Positions 1 to 7,938 of a stretch of 64,000 nucleotides of DNA are shown here, in pieces (position 1 is the first letter of the stretch; each line of letters opens with the position of its first letter). Position numbers and translations under genes: made by a program. The notes beneath the pieces were generated by a model. The model did not search any database, was not told where the DNA came from, and saw nothing but the letters and a program-made list of their open reading frames with translations. This DNA comes from Labilithrix luteola (GTDB lineage Bacteria; Myxococcota_A; Polyangia; Polyangiales; Polyangiaceae): assembly GCF_001263205.1 (NCBI RefSeq), contig NZ_CP012333.1:4069001-4133000 (forward strand). The letters are read 5' to 3'.

Positions 1-2050
1 GGAACCTCCGCCCCGGGAGGGGATAATCGTAGAGGTCCCCAATGGGCTTTTGGACGGGCCCGAGCACGCCCGCATACTCGGCCACGCGCAGGTCGAAGAG
101 GTTTCGGAGATCGAGCGCGACGTCGAGGCCGGGCACACCCGGCACGGAGAGACGAGCTCCCGCCGAATGCAGCGCGCGCGCCGGCACCATATTGTTTTCG
201 TCGCCCTTCGCGTCCGTCTGGATCCCCGAGACGAAGTCGAAGCCGTAGCGCACGCGAACGGGACCGACGGTGTACGCGAGATCGAGCACGAAATCCTGCT
301 CGGGGCGGCCCGGCAGCCCTGGCCGTTCACAAACCTGGTTCACGTAATGGCAGTCGCTCTCGTTCACCGTCGCCATCGACGTCTGCGAGACGCGCGCCTC
401 GAACCCGGCGATGCCCGCGTTCACCTCGGCTTCGACACCATAGAGCCGCGCGCGGCCGATGTTCGTCGCCTTCGCGCGGCCGTAGGCGCCTTGCGGGACG
501 AACACGATGAGATCGCTCGCCCACGTCGAGAAGCCCGCGACCTCGGCATGGAGGCGCAGTGGACCGAAGCGCCGATCGAAGCGTGCTCCCGCGTCGACCG
601 TCGTCGCCTCCTCGGGACGGACCTCGGGATTGCCGATGAACGCGCCGCGCCCGAAGCGTTCGCTGAACGACGGTGGACGCGCGACGTAGCCGCCGTGCGT
701 CGCGAGCGCGATGGGACCGAGCACGCTCTCGAGTCCGAGATGTCCGGTGGGGCGGAAGGAGCTCGAGCTCGAACCGTCGTCGCTGCTGTCGAACCAACCG
801 TCGGCGCGTCCGCTCGCGGCGAGCACGAGAGGCCGCGCGACGCGCATCGTGCCGTCGAACGCGAGGCCCACGTTCGATCGCCTGGCGCCCGTGGGCTGAG
901 GCTGATCGACCCATTCTCCCGGCGAGAATCGCTCGAGGCTTCCGTCGACACGCGTCTCGATCGTGCTGCCTTCGCTCGGGCGCGTCTTCCAACCGACGCT
1001 CGCTCCCGTGGCCAGGATGGCGTCGTTCGTGGACGAGGGAAGGCCGAACTTCTTCGCCTCCGAGCTGGCGTCGTGGTTCGAGGTGCCCTCGCGTCGGCCC
1101 CATCCGCGGACGCCGAAAGTTCCCGCTCCGAACGGAACGGTGAGCTCGATGGCCTCGAGGAGGCGGGTCGAGTCGAGCGTCTGATAGGGCGTGGGAACGG
1201 AGACGGTTCCAGGGATCTCCTGGTGACGCGCTTGCGCGAGCGTGGTGACCGTGAGGGCGCCCGTCTTGGTCGCGCCGAGTCGGACCGGGAGGCCGAACGA
1301 AACGATACCGCTCGCGGCGGCGTGCCCGGAGTTCACTCGTCGCACGGGTGCGTTCGAGTTCGGATCGACGTAGGTGAAGTCGTCGCCTGCGCGCGAGGCG
1401 CTGATGCCGGTGGCGATGCGAAAGCCGTCGTCTTCGCCCCGGACGTCGCCTACGCGAAGGCGTCGCGAGCCATACGAGCCGGCCGCGGCCCACACGTCCG
1501 TGGTCGTGGGCCCGCGTGCCGAAGGAGGGTCGAGCACGAGCGTTCCGCCGAGCGATCCTCGACCGAGCGCTGCCGGAGCGAACGAGCGGTAGACGCGCGC
1601 GCGGACGCCAGGCCAGAGAGGCAACGTCGCGAGATCGAGGGTGGGATCGGCGCCGCCGCTCAGCGGAACGCCCGCGAGGTAGATCGCGACCTGCGTCGAG
1701 CTCGTGCCGCGAATCGAGAGCGTGGCGAACGAATCGTCGGCGCCGAGGCGGCGCACGTGCACGCCGGGCAGGGGCTCGACGAGGCTCGCCGCGTCGGTGA
1801 TCTCGCGCGGGCTGTCCTCGATGCGCGCCTGGGAAACGAAGCTTCCGGCTTCGCGCCCGCGGACGGTGACCTCTTCGAGCGAGCGCGGCGTTTCCACGCT
1901 CGAGCTCGATGCGACCTCATCGGCCGCGGCAGGTCGTGCGACGCTCGCGACGACGGCGACCGTGAGCGCGACGGGCGCAATGGCAAGGCGGGCGAGGCGG
2001 GAACGGCGGGAACGGCGGGAACGCGAAGCTACGGCGACGCTTTTTGCCAT
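1..2050 (-). CDS. TonB-dependent outer-membrane receptor (3' end beyond window)
   Basis: Reading the minus strand from an ATG at 2050 gives an open frame of 683 codons to the window edge. It begins MAKSVAVASRSRRS, then has a hydrophobic signal segment ending near RPAAADE. A TonB-box-like stretch SLEEVTVRGR follows, then a plug domain with PLPGVHVRRLG, LSIRGTSSTQVAIYLAGVPL and LGRGSLGGTLVLDP. The rest looks like a long beta-barrel with alternating polar and aromatic residues. The frame is still open at LYDYPLPGRRF, a typical near-C-terminal barrel sequence, so only a few residues are missing. Such receptors import siderophores, cobalamin or other ligands across the outer membrane with TonB energy; the ligand cannot be read here. 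It is divergent from the site-2 protease gene. Confidence 0.85.
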   Translation of the reverse strand, partial: MAKSVAVASRSRRSRRSRLARLAIAPVALTVAVVASVARPAAADEVASSSSVETPRSLEEVTVRGREAGSFVSQARIEDSPREITDAASLVEPLPGVHVRRLGADDSFATLSIRGTSSTQVAIYLAGVPLSGGADPTLDLATLPLWPGVRARVYRSFAPAALGRGSLGGTLVLDPPSARGPTTTDVWAAAGSYGSRRLRVGDVRGEDDGFRIATGISASRAGDDFTYVDPNSNAPVRRVNSGHAAASGIVSFGLPVRLGATKTGALTVTTLAQARHQEIPGTVSVPTPYQTLDSTRLLEAIELTVPFGAGTFGVRGWGRREGTSNHDASSEAKKFGLPSSTNDAILATGASVGWKTRPSEGSTIETRVDGSLERFSPGEWVDQPQPTGARRSNVGLAFDGTMRVARPLVLAASGRADGWFDSSDDGSSSSSFRPTGHLGLESVLGPIALATHGGYVARPPSFSERFGRGAFIGNPEVRPEEATTVDAGARFDRRFGPLRLHAEVAGFSTWASDLIVFVPQGAYGRAKATNIGRARLYGVEAEVNAGIAGFEARVSQTSMATVNESDCHYVNQVCERPGLPGRPEQDFVLDLAYTVGPVRVRYGFDFVSGIQTDAKGDENNMVPARALHSAGARLSVPGVPGLDVALDLRNLFDLRVAEYAGVLGPVQKPIGDLYDYPLPGRRF

Positions 2051-2133
2051 CCTCCGCGGGCGCCGCATTTCGGCCCACGCTCTACCATGGGCGACCTTCG
2101 CAGGTCCGTCGCATCTGGGCTAAGCTTCACCCA

Positions 2134-3189
2134 ATGTCGTCCGTAGCGTACGCGATCGTCGCCATCCTCGGGCTCGCGCTCTTGATGGTGGTCCACGAGG
2201 GAGGTCACTACCTGGCAGCGCGGCGGTTCGGCATGAGGGTGACGAAGTTCTCGATCGGCTTCGGCCCCACGCTCTGGAAGCATCGCCCCAAGAACTCCGA
2301 GACCACCTTCCAGATCGGCATCATCCCGTTCCTCGCCTACGTGCAGATCGCGGGCATGAACCCGTACGAGGAGATCGACCCGAAGGACAAGAGCAGCTAC
2401 GCGAACGCGTCGCTCGTGGCCCGCGTTTCGGCGATCGCCGCGGGGCCCCTCGCGAACTACCTCTTCGCGTCGGTGCTGATGTTCTTCGGCTTCCTCATCG
2501 GAGGAAACACCGTGGTCGACGAGACCACGATGCGAATCGCCGTCGACAAGGACAATGCCGGGCCGGCCGCAGTGTCGGGCATGAAGCGCGGCGACCGAAT
2601 TCTCGCGGTGAACGGTGAAGCGATCCACGACTGGAAGCAGCTCCAGAAGGTCGTCGGCTCGCACCCGGGCGACAAGCTCGACGTCGAGATCGAGCGCGGT
2701 ACCGAGAAATTGCACGTTTTCCCGGTTCCCGTCGCCGACGCTCCCAACAAGCCCGGGCGCATCCTCATCGGGCAGTTCTCCGAGGTCGTTCCGGTGACGG
2801 TCGGTCAGGCGGCCGTGCTCAGCGTCACCGAGCCGCCGAAGGTCGTCGTCGCGCTCGTCAAAGGGCTAGGGCGCATGCTGACCTTCAAGGAGAAGCCGGA
2901 GTTCAGCGGCCCGGTCGCCATCGGTCGCGAAGTCGCGGCGGCCGCCGAGGACGGCGTCCACACCTATCTCAAACTGCTCGGCCTCTTGAGCGCGTACATC
3001 GGCGCCTTCAACCTGCTGCCGTTCCCGGCGCTCGATGGAGGGCGCCTGCTCTTCCTCGGGTTCGAGGCGGCCTCACGGAGGCGCGCCGACGCGAAGATCG
3101 AAGGAACGGTGCACGCCATCGGCCTGCTCATGTTCCTGACGCTCATCGCCGTCATCACGTACTCCGACTTGCTGATGCCGAAGCACTGA
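2134..3189 (+). CDS. rseP: RseP-type site-2 zinc metalloprotease (M50)
   Basis: The 351-residue integral membrane protein has the HExxH zinc motif HEGGH at residues 21-25 inside the first TM segment. A PDZ domain lies in the middle (GMKRGDRILAVNGEAIHDW). The third metal-ligand motif NLLPFPALDGG sits near the C terminus, followed by a last TM helix. This is the architecture of RseP/RasP intramembrane proteases, which cut anti-sigma factors and leftover signal peptides in the cytoplasmic membrane. The ATG at 2134 is chosen because it puts the HEGGH helix directly at the N terminus; a longer reading from 2044 would add an unrelated leader. E. coli RseP has two PDZ domains and about 450 residues; this is the shorter, one-PDZ form. 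Confidence 0.9.
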   Translation: MSSVAYAIVAILGLALLMVVHEGGHYLAARRFGMRVTKFSIGFGPTLWKHRPKNSETTFQIGIIPFLAYVQIAGMNPYEEIDPKDKSSYANASLVARVSAIAAGPLANYLFASVLMFFGFLIGGNTVVDETTMRIAVDKDNAGPAAVSGMKRGDRILAVNGEAIHDWKQLQKVVGSHPGDKLDVEIERGTEKLHVFPVPVADAPNKPGRILIGQFSEVVPVTVGQAAVLSVTEPPKVVVALVKGLGRMLTFKEKPEFSGPVAIGREVAAAAEDGVHTYLKLLGLLSAYIGAFNLLPFPALDGGRLLFLGFEAASRRRADAKIEGTVHAIGLLMFLTLIAVITYSDLLMPKH

Positions 3190-3235
3190 CGCCGTCGCGA
3201 AGCGAAACGACGCGAAAAGCGACGTTCGAACGCGT

Positions 3236-3274
3236 GTGAGAAGGGGAGCTCAACCGCCCGAGAGCCCTTCTCAC
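3236..3274. terminator. Hairpin terminator after the site-2 protease gene
   Basis: The perfect 10-bp arms GTGAGAAGGG and CCCTTCTCAC are separated by 19 bases, 46 bases after the protease stop codon. There is no T-tract, so intrinsic termination is only a suggestion. Confidence 0.5.
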
Positions 3275-3303
3275 GCACGACTTTGCGACTTAGTTTCACG
3301 TGC

Positions 3304-3993
3304 ATGTACTACGCATCACCTCGTGAGCTCGAGCGCGTGCGTGCGCACGCCAACGACGCTCTTTGGATCACCTATCGCTGGATGACCCTCGGGCTCGCGA
3401 CGACCGGCATCGTGGCGCTCTTGACCGCCAGCTCGCCGGCCATGCTGAATCTCATCTTCGGCAATCGGCTCGTCTTCTGGGGCCTGATCATTGCCCAGCT
3501 GGGACTCGTCTTCAGCTTCACCGCGGCCGCGGCGCGTGCGCGCACGGCCACCGTCGCGACGATGTTCTTTGCGTACGCGGCGCTGACGGGCCTGACCTTC
3601 GCGTCGCTGTTTTTGATTTACACGGGCGCATCGATCGCGAGCGTGTTCTTCATCACGGCGGGCGCCTTCGGCGGGCTCTCGGCGGTCGGCCTCTTCACCA
3701 AGCGAGACCTGAGCGCCATCGGCCGCTTCGCGATCTTCGCGCTGTTCGGCATCATCATCGCCTCGATCGTGAACATCTTCGTCGCGAGCGCAGGCTTCTC
3801 GTTCCTCGTGAGCATCGCCGGTGTGCTGATCTTCGGCGCGCTGACCGCGTACGACACGCAGAAGCTCAAGAACATGTATGCGAGCGGTGAGGTTCACGCG
3901 AACGTGCCGCTGGTCGGCGCGCTCGTCCTCTACCTCGACTTCGTGAACATGTTCCTTTTCCTGCTGCGCCTCTTCGGCAGCCGCAGGGAGTAA
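3304..3993 (+). CDS. Bax inhibitor-1 (YccA/YbhL) family membrane protein
   Basis: The 229-residue protein has about seven hydrophobic segments and ends with a short basic tail (LLRLFGSRRE). The segment GALTAYDTQKLKNMY followed by ALVLYLDFVNMFLFLLRLFG is the signature C-terminal half of the BI-1/YccA/TMBIM family. It contains the conserved aspartates (YDTQ and YLDFVN) associated with pH-gated calcium leak in characterised homologues. YccA in E. coli binds and restrains the FtsH protease. The ATG at 3304 is used; a TTG seven codons upstream is also possible. It stands alone between a hairpin and the convergent proC gene. Confidence 0.9.
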   Translation: MYYASPRELERVRAHANDALWITYRWMTLGLATTGIVALLTASSPAMLNLIFGNRLVFWGLIIAQLGLVFSFTAAAARARTATVATMFFAYAALTGLTFASLFLIYTGASIASVFFITAGAFGGLSAVGLFTKRDLSAIGRFAIFALFGIIIASIVNIFVASAGFSFLVSIAGVLIFGALTAYDTQKLKNMYASGEVHANVPLVGALVLYLDFVNMFLFLLRLFGSRRE

Positions 3994-4063
3994 CGCCAAG
4001 CGCGCGCTGCGCCTCGAGAGCGAGGGCGCACGCTCGGCTAGGGTTGCCGCATGGCGGAGAGGA

Positions 4064-4903
4064 TTACTTCTTCTCCGCCATCTTTTTTGCCATCTGCTCG
4101 CCGAGCGCTTGGGCGCGCATCGTTGCGGCTTCCACGGCGTCGATGAGCGTGCGGCGGAGGCCACCCGATTCGAGGGTGTGCAGGCCCGCGATGGCCGTTC
4201 CGCCCGGGCTCGTGACCATGTCCTTGAGGCGGCCGGGGTGCTCGCCGGTTTCGAGCAGGAGCTTGGCCGAGCCGAACACGGTTTGCGCTGCGAGCAGGAG
4301 CGCGGTGTCGCGATGGAGCCCGACCTTCACGCCGCCGTCGGCGAGCGCTTCGATCATCAGCATCACGTAAGCGGGGCCGCTTCCCGAGAGCCCGGTGACG
4401 GCGTCGAGCAGCGTTTCGTCGAGCGTCACGACGCGACCTACGGCCTCGAAGATCGCGCGTGCGACGGCGAGGTCCTCGTCGGTGGCGTGTGTGCCTGGAG
4501 CGATGGCCGTGGCGCCTGCGAGCGCCGTCGCGGGCGTGTTCGGCATCGAGCGCACGACGCGCGTTCCGTCGGGGAGACGATTCTCGATCGCCGAGACCGG
4601 CACGCCGGCGGCGACGGAAACGACGAGCTGATCGGGCCGAATGTCTTTGCCGACGGCCTCGAGCACCTTGTCGATGACCTGCGGTTTGACGGCGAGCACC
4701 ACGACGTCGCTCGTGCGTACGAGCTCGTGGTTGTCGGACGTGGTGCGGATGCCGTGCGTCTGGTGGAGGGAGGCGAGGCGCTCGGCCTTCACGTCGCTGA
4801 CGATGATCCCTGCCGGCGGCACGAGCTTCGAATGGAGCAGACCCTTCACGAGGGCCGCGGCCATGTTGCCGGCACCGAGGAATCCAAGCGTCTTCTTCAT
4901 CAT
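4064..4903 (-). CDS. proC: Pyrroline-5-carboxylate reductase
   Basis: The 279-residue enzyme reduces 1-pyrroline-5-carboxylate to L-proline with NAD(P)H, the last step of proline synthesis, in the cytoplasm. The N-terminal Rossmann motif LGFLGAGNMAAALVKGLL is at residues 5-22, VVLAVKPQ follows at the end of the fold, and VRSMPNTPA is the family motif. The C-terminal dimerisation domain carries DAVTGLSGSGPAYV and MVTSPGGTAIAGL. The start could be either of two adjacent ATGs (4903 or 4900); the frame is open further upstream but that sequence is not family-like. Length is normal. It is convergent with the BI-1 gene, and a TerB-like gene lies upstream on the same strand. Confidence 0.95.
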   Translation of the reverse strand: MMKKTLGFLGAGNMAAALVKGLLHSKLVPPAGIIVSDVKAERLASLHQTHGIRTTSDNHELVRTSDVVVLAVKPQVIDKVLEAVGKDIRPDQLVVSVAAGVPVSAIENRLPDGTRVVRSMPNTPATALAGATAIAPGTHATDEDLAVARAIFEAVGRVVTLDETLLDAVTGLSGSGPAYVMLMIEALADGGVKVGLHRDTALLLAAQTVFGSAKLLLETGEHPGRLKDMVTSPGGTAIAGLHTLESGGLRRTLIDAVEAATMRAQALGEQMAKKMAEKK

Positions 4904-4956
4904 GTCGTCTTTGCTTTCGTTCGATCGTCGCGGGGTGTCGAGAGACCCGTCTCTCG

Positions 4957-6081
4957 CTAATCGGCGCCCATGGGCCAAGCCGCAGGGGCCAGCACGTCGG
5001 TGAACCACTCGTCGACCGGGTGGCGCGCCTTGCTGCCGTCTTCACCCATATCGGCCGCCACCCGTTCGTGTCGGGCACGCAGGAGGGCACGTCGGGCGAG
5101 CGACGGATCCTCGTACATCGCCGCGGCCCACGTCACGCCGAGGACCATGAGCTTGTCGTCGGACGAGAGGTGCACGAAGCGCTTCGCGAGCACGACACGC
5201 GCACCGTGACCGATGGGGGCAAGCGCCTCTTCGCGATAGCGTCGAGGAATGAGGAGCGTTCCGGCCTTGGCGGCGAGCGTGACGCCGTGTCCGGGCATGC
5301 GGTCGGCGAGCACGTAGCGAATGGCGTCGATCACCGCGATGCCGCCCATGCGACGCATCTCGATGCGCTGCACGACGTCGTTGCGCATGACCTCCATGTC
5401 CATCGCGGGGATGCCGAGCTTGTTGGCGAGCACTCGCACCACGTGCTCTTCGCGCGGATCAATCTGGTCGCTGGCCGCGGCGAGCCAAGCTCCTCGCACG
5501 AGCGCTTTGGCGACGGCCGGTTCGATGTCTCCGTAGACGTCGAGCTGCTCGACCGGCACCGGGAGCTCGGCGTAGAGCGTCTGAGCGTCGGCGTCGGGCA
5601 GGCCGAGCGAGGCGATGACGCCTGCGATGGTGCGTGCTTCCTCGGCGTCGAGCGGGCCATCGGCGATGGAGACCGCGCGAAGCACGCGAACGGCGAGCGT
5701 GCCCAGGCGTTTGACGCGCTGGACGTCCTTGTCGCTGGGCTTCGAAGAGAAGATCGCGCGCAGACCTCGAGCGCCCGCTTCGAGCGTGACCTTCTCGCGG
5801 ATGACCTCGCTCATCGGCATCCACGCCGGCGCATGAATCGGCGCCATGGCGCGTGTCATCTCGACCACCCACGGGTCGAACTCCATCGACATGGTGTTGA
5901 GCCGGTGACCTGCGAGAATCGCCGCATAGGCCTCGCCGCGACGCTTGCCGAGCCCTTCGAGCGCGATCGGGCCTCCGCCGCTCGCCAGCGCAAAGATGCC
6001 GTCTTCCGCGAGGGCTCCCACGAGCCTACCGAGCGCGTAGGTCTTCGGGTCGATCGACGGGGCGTACGCATCCATGGTCAT
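4957..6081 (-). CDS. TerB-like helical domain protein of unknown function
   Basis: The predicted 374-residue soluble protein begins MTMDAYAPSIDPKTYALGRLVGALAEDG. Its central part has two stretches that look like TerB helical modules: LRAVSIADGPLDAEEARTIAG and LVRGAWLAAASDQIDPREEHV, each with the hydrophobic-x-DG/DQ-acidic pattern. TerB-like domains occur in tellurite-resistance and envelope-stress proteins and may bind metal, but the reaction is unknown. The gene lies 53 bp upstream of proC on the same strand, so the two may be co-transcribed. The start at 6081 is preferred over an upstream extension to 6390, which is arginine- and proline-rich and overlaps the divergent lipoprotein gene. Confidence in function is low. 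Confidence 0.7.
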   Translation of the reverse strand: MTMDAYAPSIDPKTYALGRLVGALAEDGIFALASGGGPIALEGLGKRRGEAYAAILAGHRLNTMSMEFDPWVVEMTRAMAPIHAPAWMPMSEVIREKVTLEAGARGLRAIFSSKPSDKDVQRVKRLGTLAVRVLRAVSIADGPLDAEEARTIAGVIASLGLPDADAQTLYAELPVPVEQLDVYGDIEPAVAKALVRGAWLAAASDQIDPREEHVVRVLANKLGIPAMDMEVMRNDVVQRIEMRRMGGIAVIDAIRYVLADRMPGHGVTLAAKAGTLLIPRRYREEALAPIGHGARVVLAKRFVHLSSDDKLMVLGVTWAAAMYEDPSLARRALLRARHERVAADMGEDGSKARHPVDEWFTDVLAPAAWPMGAD

Positions 6082-6164
6082 GCCGTGAACGGTAACCGGA
6101 CGGCGCGCGATGGCCCACGGAAAGTTGGCCGTCTCGATCGGGCTCTGACAGGGTGGGGCCTGCC

Positions 6165-6749
6165 ATGGTCTCAGCCGTGAAAACGCGGTTTCGCATGTCG
6201 ACGGCATCGCTCGCGACGGTGGCTGCGCTCGGCTCCTTCGCGCTCGGCTCGCTTCTCGGTGCGTGTGCGCTCCAGGATGCGCTGAGCACGGGCGGCGGCA
6301 GCAGCTCGGCGAGCGACGCGGGCGGGTCGGATTCGGGGGATGCCGGGCTCGTCGGTGCGGGATGTGGAATCGACACGAGCAGCGGAGCATCGCTCTGCCG
6401 CGCGACGAGTCAGTGCCCGAACGTCGTGGTCGACTCTGCCGCGTATCCTCACTGCGGCTTCCGCATTCGCGGGACCGTGAGCGAGCTCGTGTGCGGATGC
6501 GGAAACTCCATCTGCTCGATGGGGGCGTTCACGACGTGCGCGCAGGCCGCCCAGCTTCTCACGGCGCAGACCGAGCAAGAGGTCTGCGTGCAAGTCGCCG
6601 AGGAGCGCTGCACGACGAACAGGTCGACGGGTAGCAGCTCCAGCTCGTCGAGCTCCGGCTCGAGCGGAAGCTCGTCGACGTGCGATCGCCAGTGCCTCGC
6701 CGAGTGCGGTGGCGGCGCCGCGTGCGCGAGCGTCTGCAACTGTTCGTGA
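6165..6749 (+). CDS. Cys-rich secreted lipoprotein
   Basis: The predicted 194-residue precursor starts MVSAVKTRFRMSTASL. Its hydrophobic stretch ends in a lipobox, SLLGAC, so it is probably lipidated and exported. The mature part begins with a Ser/Gly/Asp linker and has a domain with many paired cysteines (ICSMGAFTTC, VCGCGNSIC). A serine-rich low-complexity tract (about residues 166-178) precedes a second Cys cluster ending CNCS. No enzyme motif is seen. Cys-rich Ser-linker lipoproteins are common in myxobacterial genomes. A GTG start at 6153 is an alternative. It is divergent from the TerB-like gene and convergent with the PPDK regulator gene. Confidence 0.75.
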   Translation: MVSAVKTRFRMSTASLATVAALGSFALGSLLGACALQDALSTGGGSSSASDAGGSDSGDAGLVGAGCGIDTSSGASLCRATSQCPNVVVDSAAYPHCGFRIRGTVSELVCGCGNSICSMGAFTTCAQAAQLLTAQTEQEVCVQVAEERCTTNRSTGSSSSSSSSGSSGSSSTCDRQCLAECGGGAACASVCNCS

Positions 6750-6756
6750 GAAAGCA

Positions 6757-6791
6757 CACGAGCGTGCTCCGGCAAGCGGGGCACGCTCGTG
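6757..6791. terminator. Bidirectional hairpin between convergent genes
   Basis: The perfect 11-bp arms CACGAGCGTGC and GCACGCTCGTG are separated by 13 bases. They lie in the 60-bp gap between the lipoprotein stop and the stop of the minus-strand PPDK regulator, where a shared terminator is expected. Confidence 0.65.
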
Positions 6792-6809
6792 ATCGCGTTC
6801 GAGAAAACG

Positions 6810-7649
6810 TCAGACGATCTGCTTGGCGATCAGACGAGCCTCTTCGCGCTCCTTGAGCGACTCGAGGATGATCACTGCAGTCTCTTCGATGGCGCGGCCG
6901 GTGACGTCGATGACGGGCCAGCTCGGGTGCGTCGAGAAGATGCTCTGCGCGTATTCGAGTTCGGCTTTGACCTGGTCCTTCAAGCCGTAGTTCGCGTCGA
7001 CGCTCATGCCGAGCTGGCGAAGGCGGGCCTTGCGGATCTCGACGAGGGGCTCGAGGCCGATCGTGAGGCCGACCACGCGCTCCTGGTTCGCCTCTTCGAG
7101 CTCCGGAGGCGGGCTCACGCCGAGAACGATCGGGAGGTTTGCGACCTTCAGACCGCGCTGGGCGAGGAGCGTGGAGAGCGGCGTCTTCGACGTGCGGCTG
7201 ACGCCGACGAGGACGAGGTCCGCCTTCTTGAAGTTGCGAGGCTCCTTGCCGTCGTCGCTCTTGACGGTGAACTCCACCGCTTCGATACGGCGGAAGTACT
7301 CGTCGGAGAGCGGAAGCATCGCACTCGGTGTGTTGATCGGCTGGCGGTCGAGATAGACCGAGAGCTTTCCAATCAACGACCCGATGAGGTCGAGGGCTTC
7401 CACCCGAAGCTCGTAGCTCGACGCGTGAATGAACTCGCGTAGCTCCGGGCTGACGACGGTGAAGACGACGAGGGCTCCCTCACGGGCAGCACGCTCGAGG
7501 ATCGGGCGCGCGGCTTCCTTCGTCCGCACGCGGGTGTGCAGACGGAGCTGAGCTCCCGAGTGGGGGAACTGGAGCATGGCGGCGCGGACGACCTTTTCAG
7601 CCGTCTCGCCCGTGGAGTCCGAAAGGACGTCGATGCGCTTGGCGTCCAC
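6810..7649 (-). CDS. ppsR: Pyruvate,phosphate dikinase / PEP synthase regulatory protein
   Basis: The protein has about 279 residues and belongs to the DUF299 bifunctional serine/threonine kinase and pyrophosphorylase family, which switches PPDK or PEP synthase off and on using ADP and phosphate. The family signatures are IDVLSDSTGETAEKV at the N terminus, SLIGKLSVYLD, the P-loop-like VGVSRTSKTPLS and the C-terminal VIDVTGRAIEETA. No ATG lies near the conserved start, so a GTG at 7649 (VDAKRIDVLSDS) is the best guess; the frame stays open for 170 codons upstream but is not family-like there. Which of the two target enzymes it controls is not resolvable here. Confidence 0.85.
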   Translation of the reverse strand: MDAKRIDVLSDSTGETAEKVVRAAMLQFPHSGAQLRLHTRVRTKEAARPILERAAREGALVVFTVVSPELREFIHASSYELRVEALDLIGSLIGKLSVYLDRQPINTPSAMLPLSDEYFRRIEAVEFTVKSDDGKEPRNFKKADLVLVGVSRTSKTPLSTLLAQRGLKVANLPIVLGVSPPPELEEANQERVVGLTIGLEPLVEIRKARLRQLGMSVDANYGLKDQVKAELEYAQSIFSTHPSWPVIDVTGRAIEETAVIILESLKEREEARLIAKQIV

Positions 7650-7938
7650 GATGAAGGCTTGTGTACCACGCTTGCGGGACGCCTGGCAGACGAACCCGCC
7701 GGAAGCGGTTCTAAACGCTGGATCGGGGGGGAATGGACCCAGAGGTGGATCGCCGCTGATCCCGGCGAAATGCGACCGGCGGGCGGTCGGGTTCTTGCCG
7801 AGCCGTATTCTCTCGACCCGAGCCTCTCCTTCCCGTTGAATGGAGTTGCTCCGCGTGCTCGCTACCGTGAGCACGGAAGATGCAGAGGCACACTGCACCG
7901 GTTTCCACCCAGCGGAGAGCGGCGGGAATATTACAGCC

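Noticed and set aside
50..2146. A 698-codon open frame on the plus strand
   Set aside because: The antisense frame encodes a recognisable TonB-dependent receptor; the plus reading is Arg/Glu-rich shadow typical of high-GC DNA.
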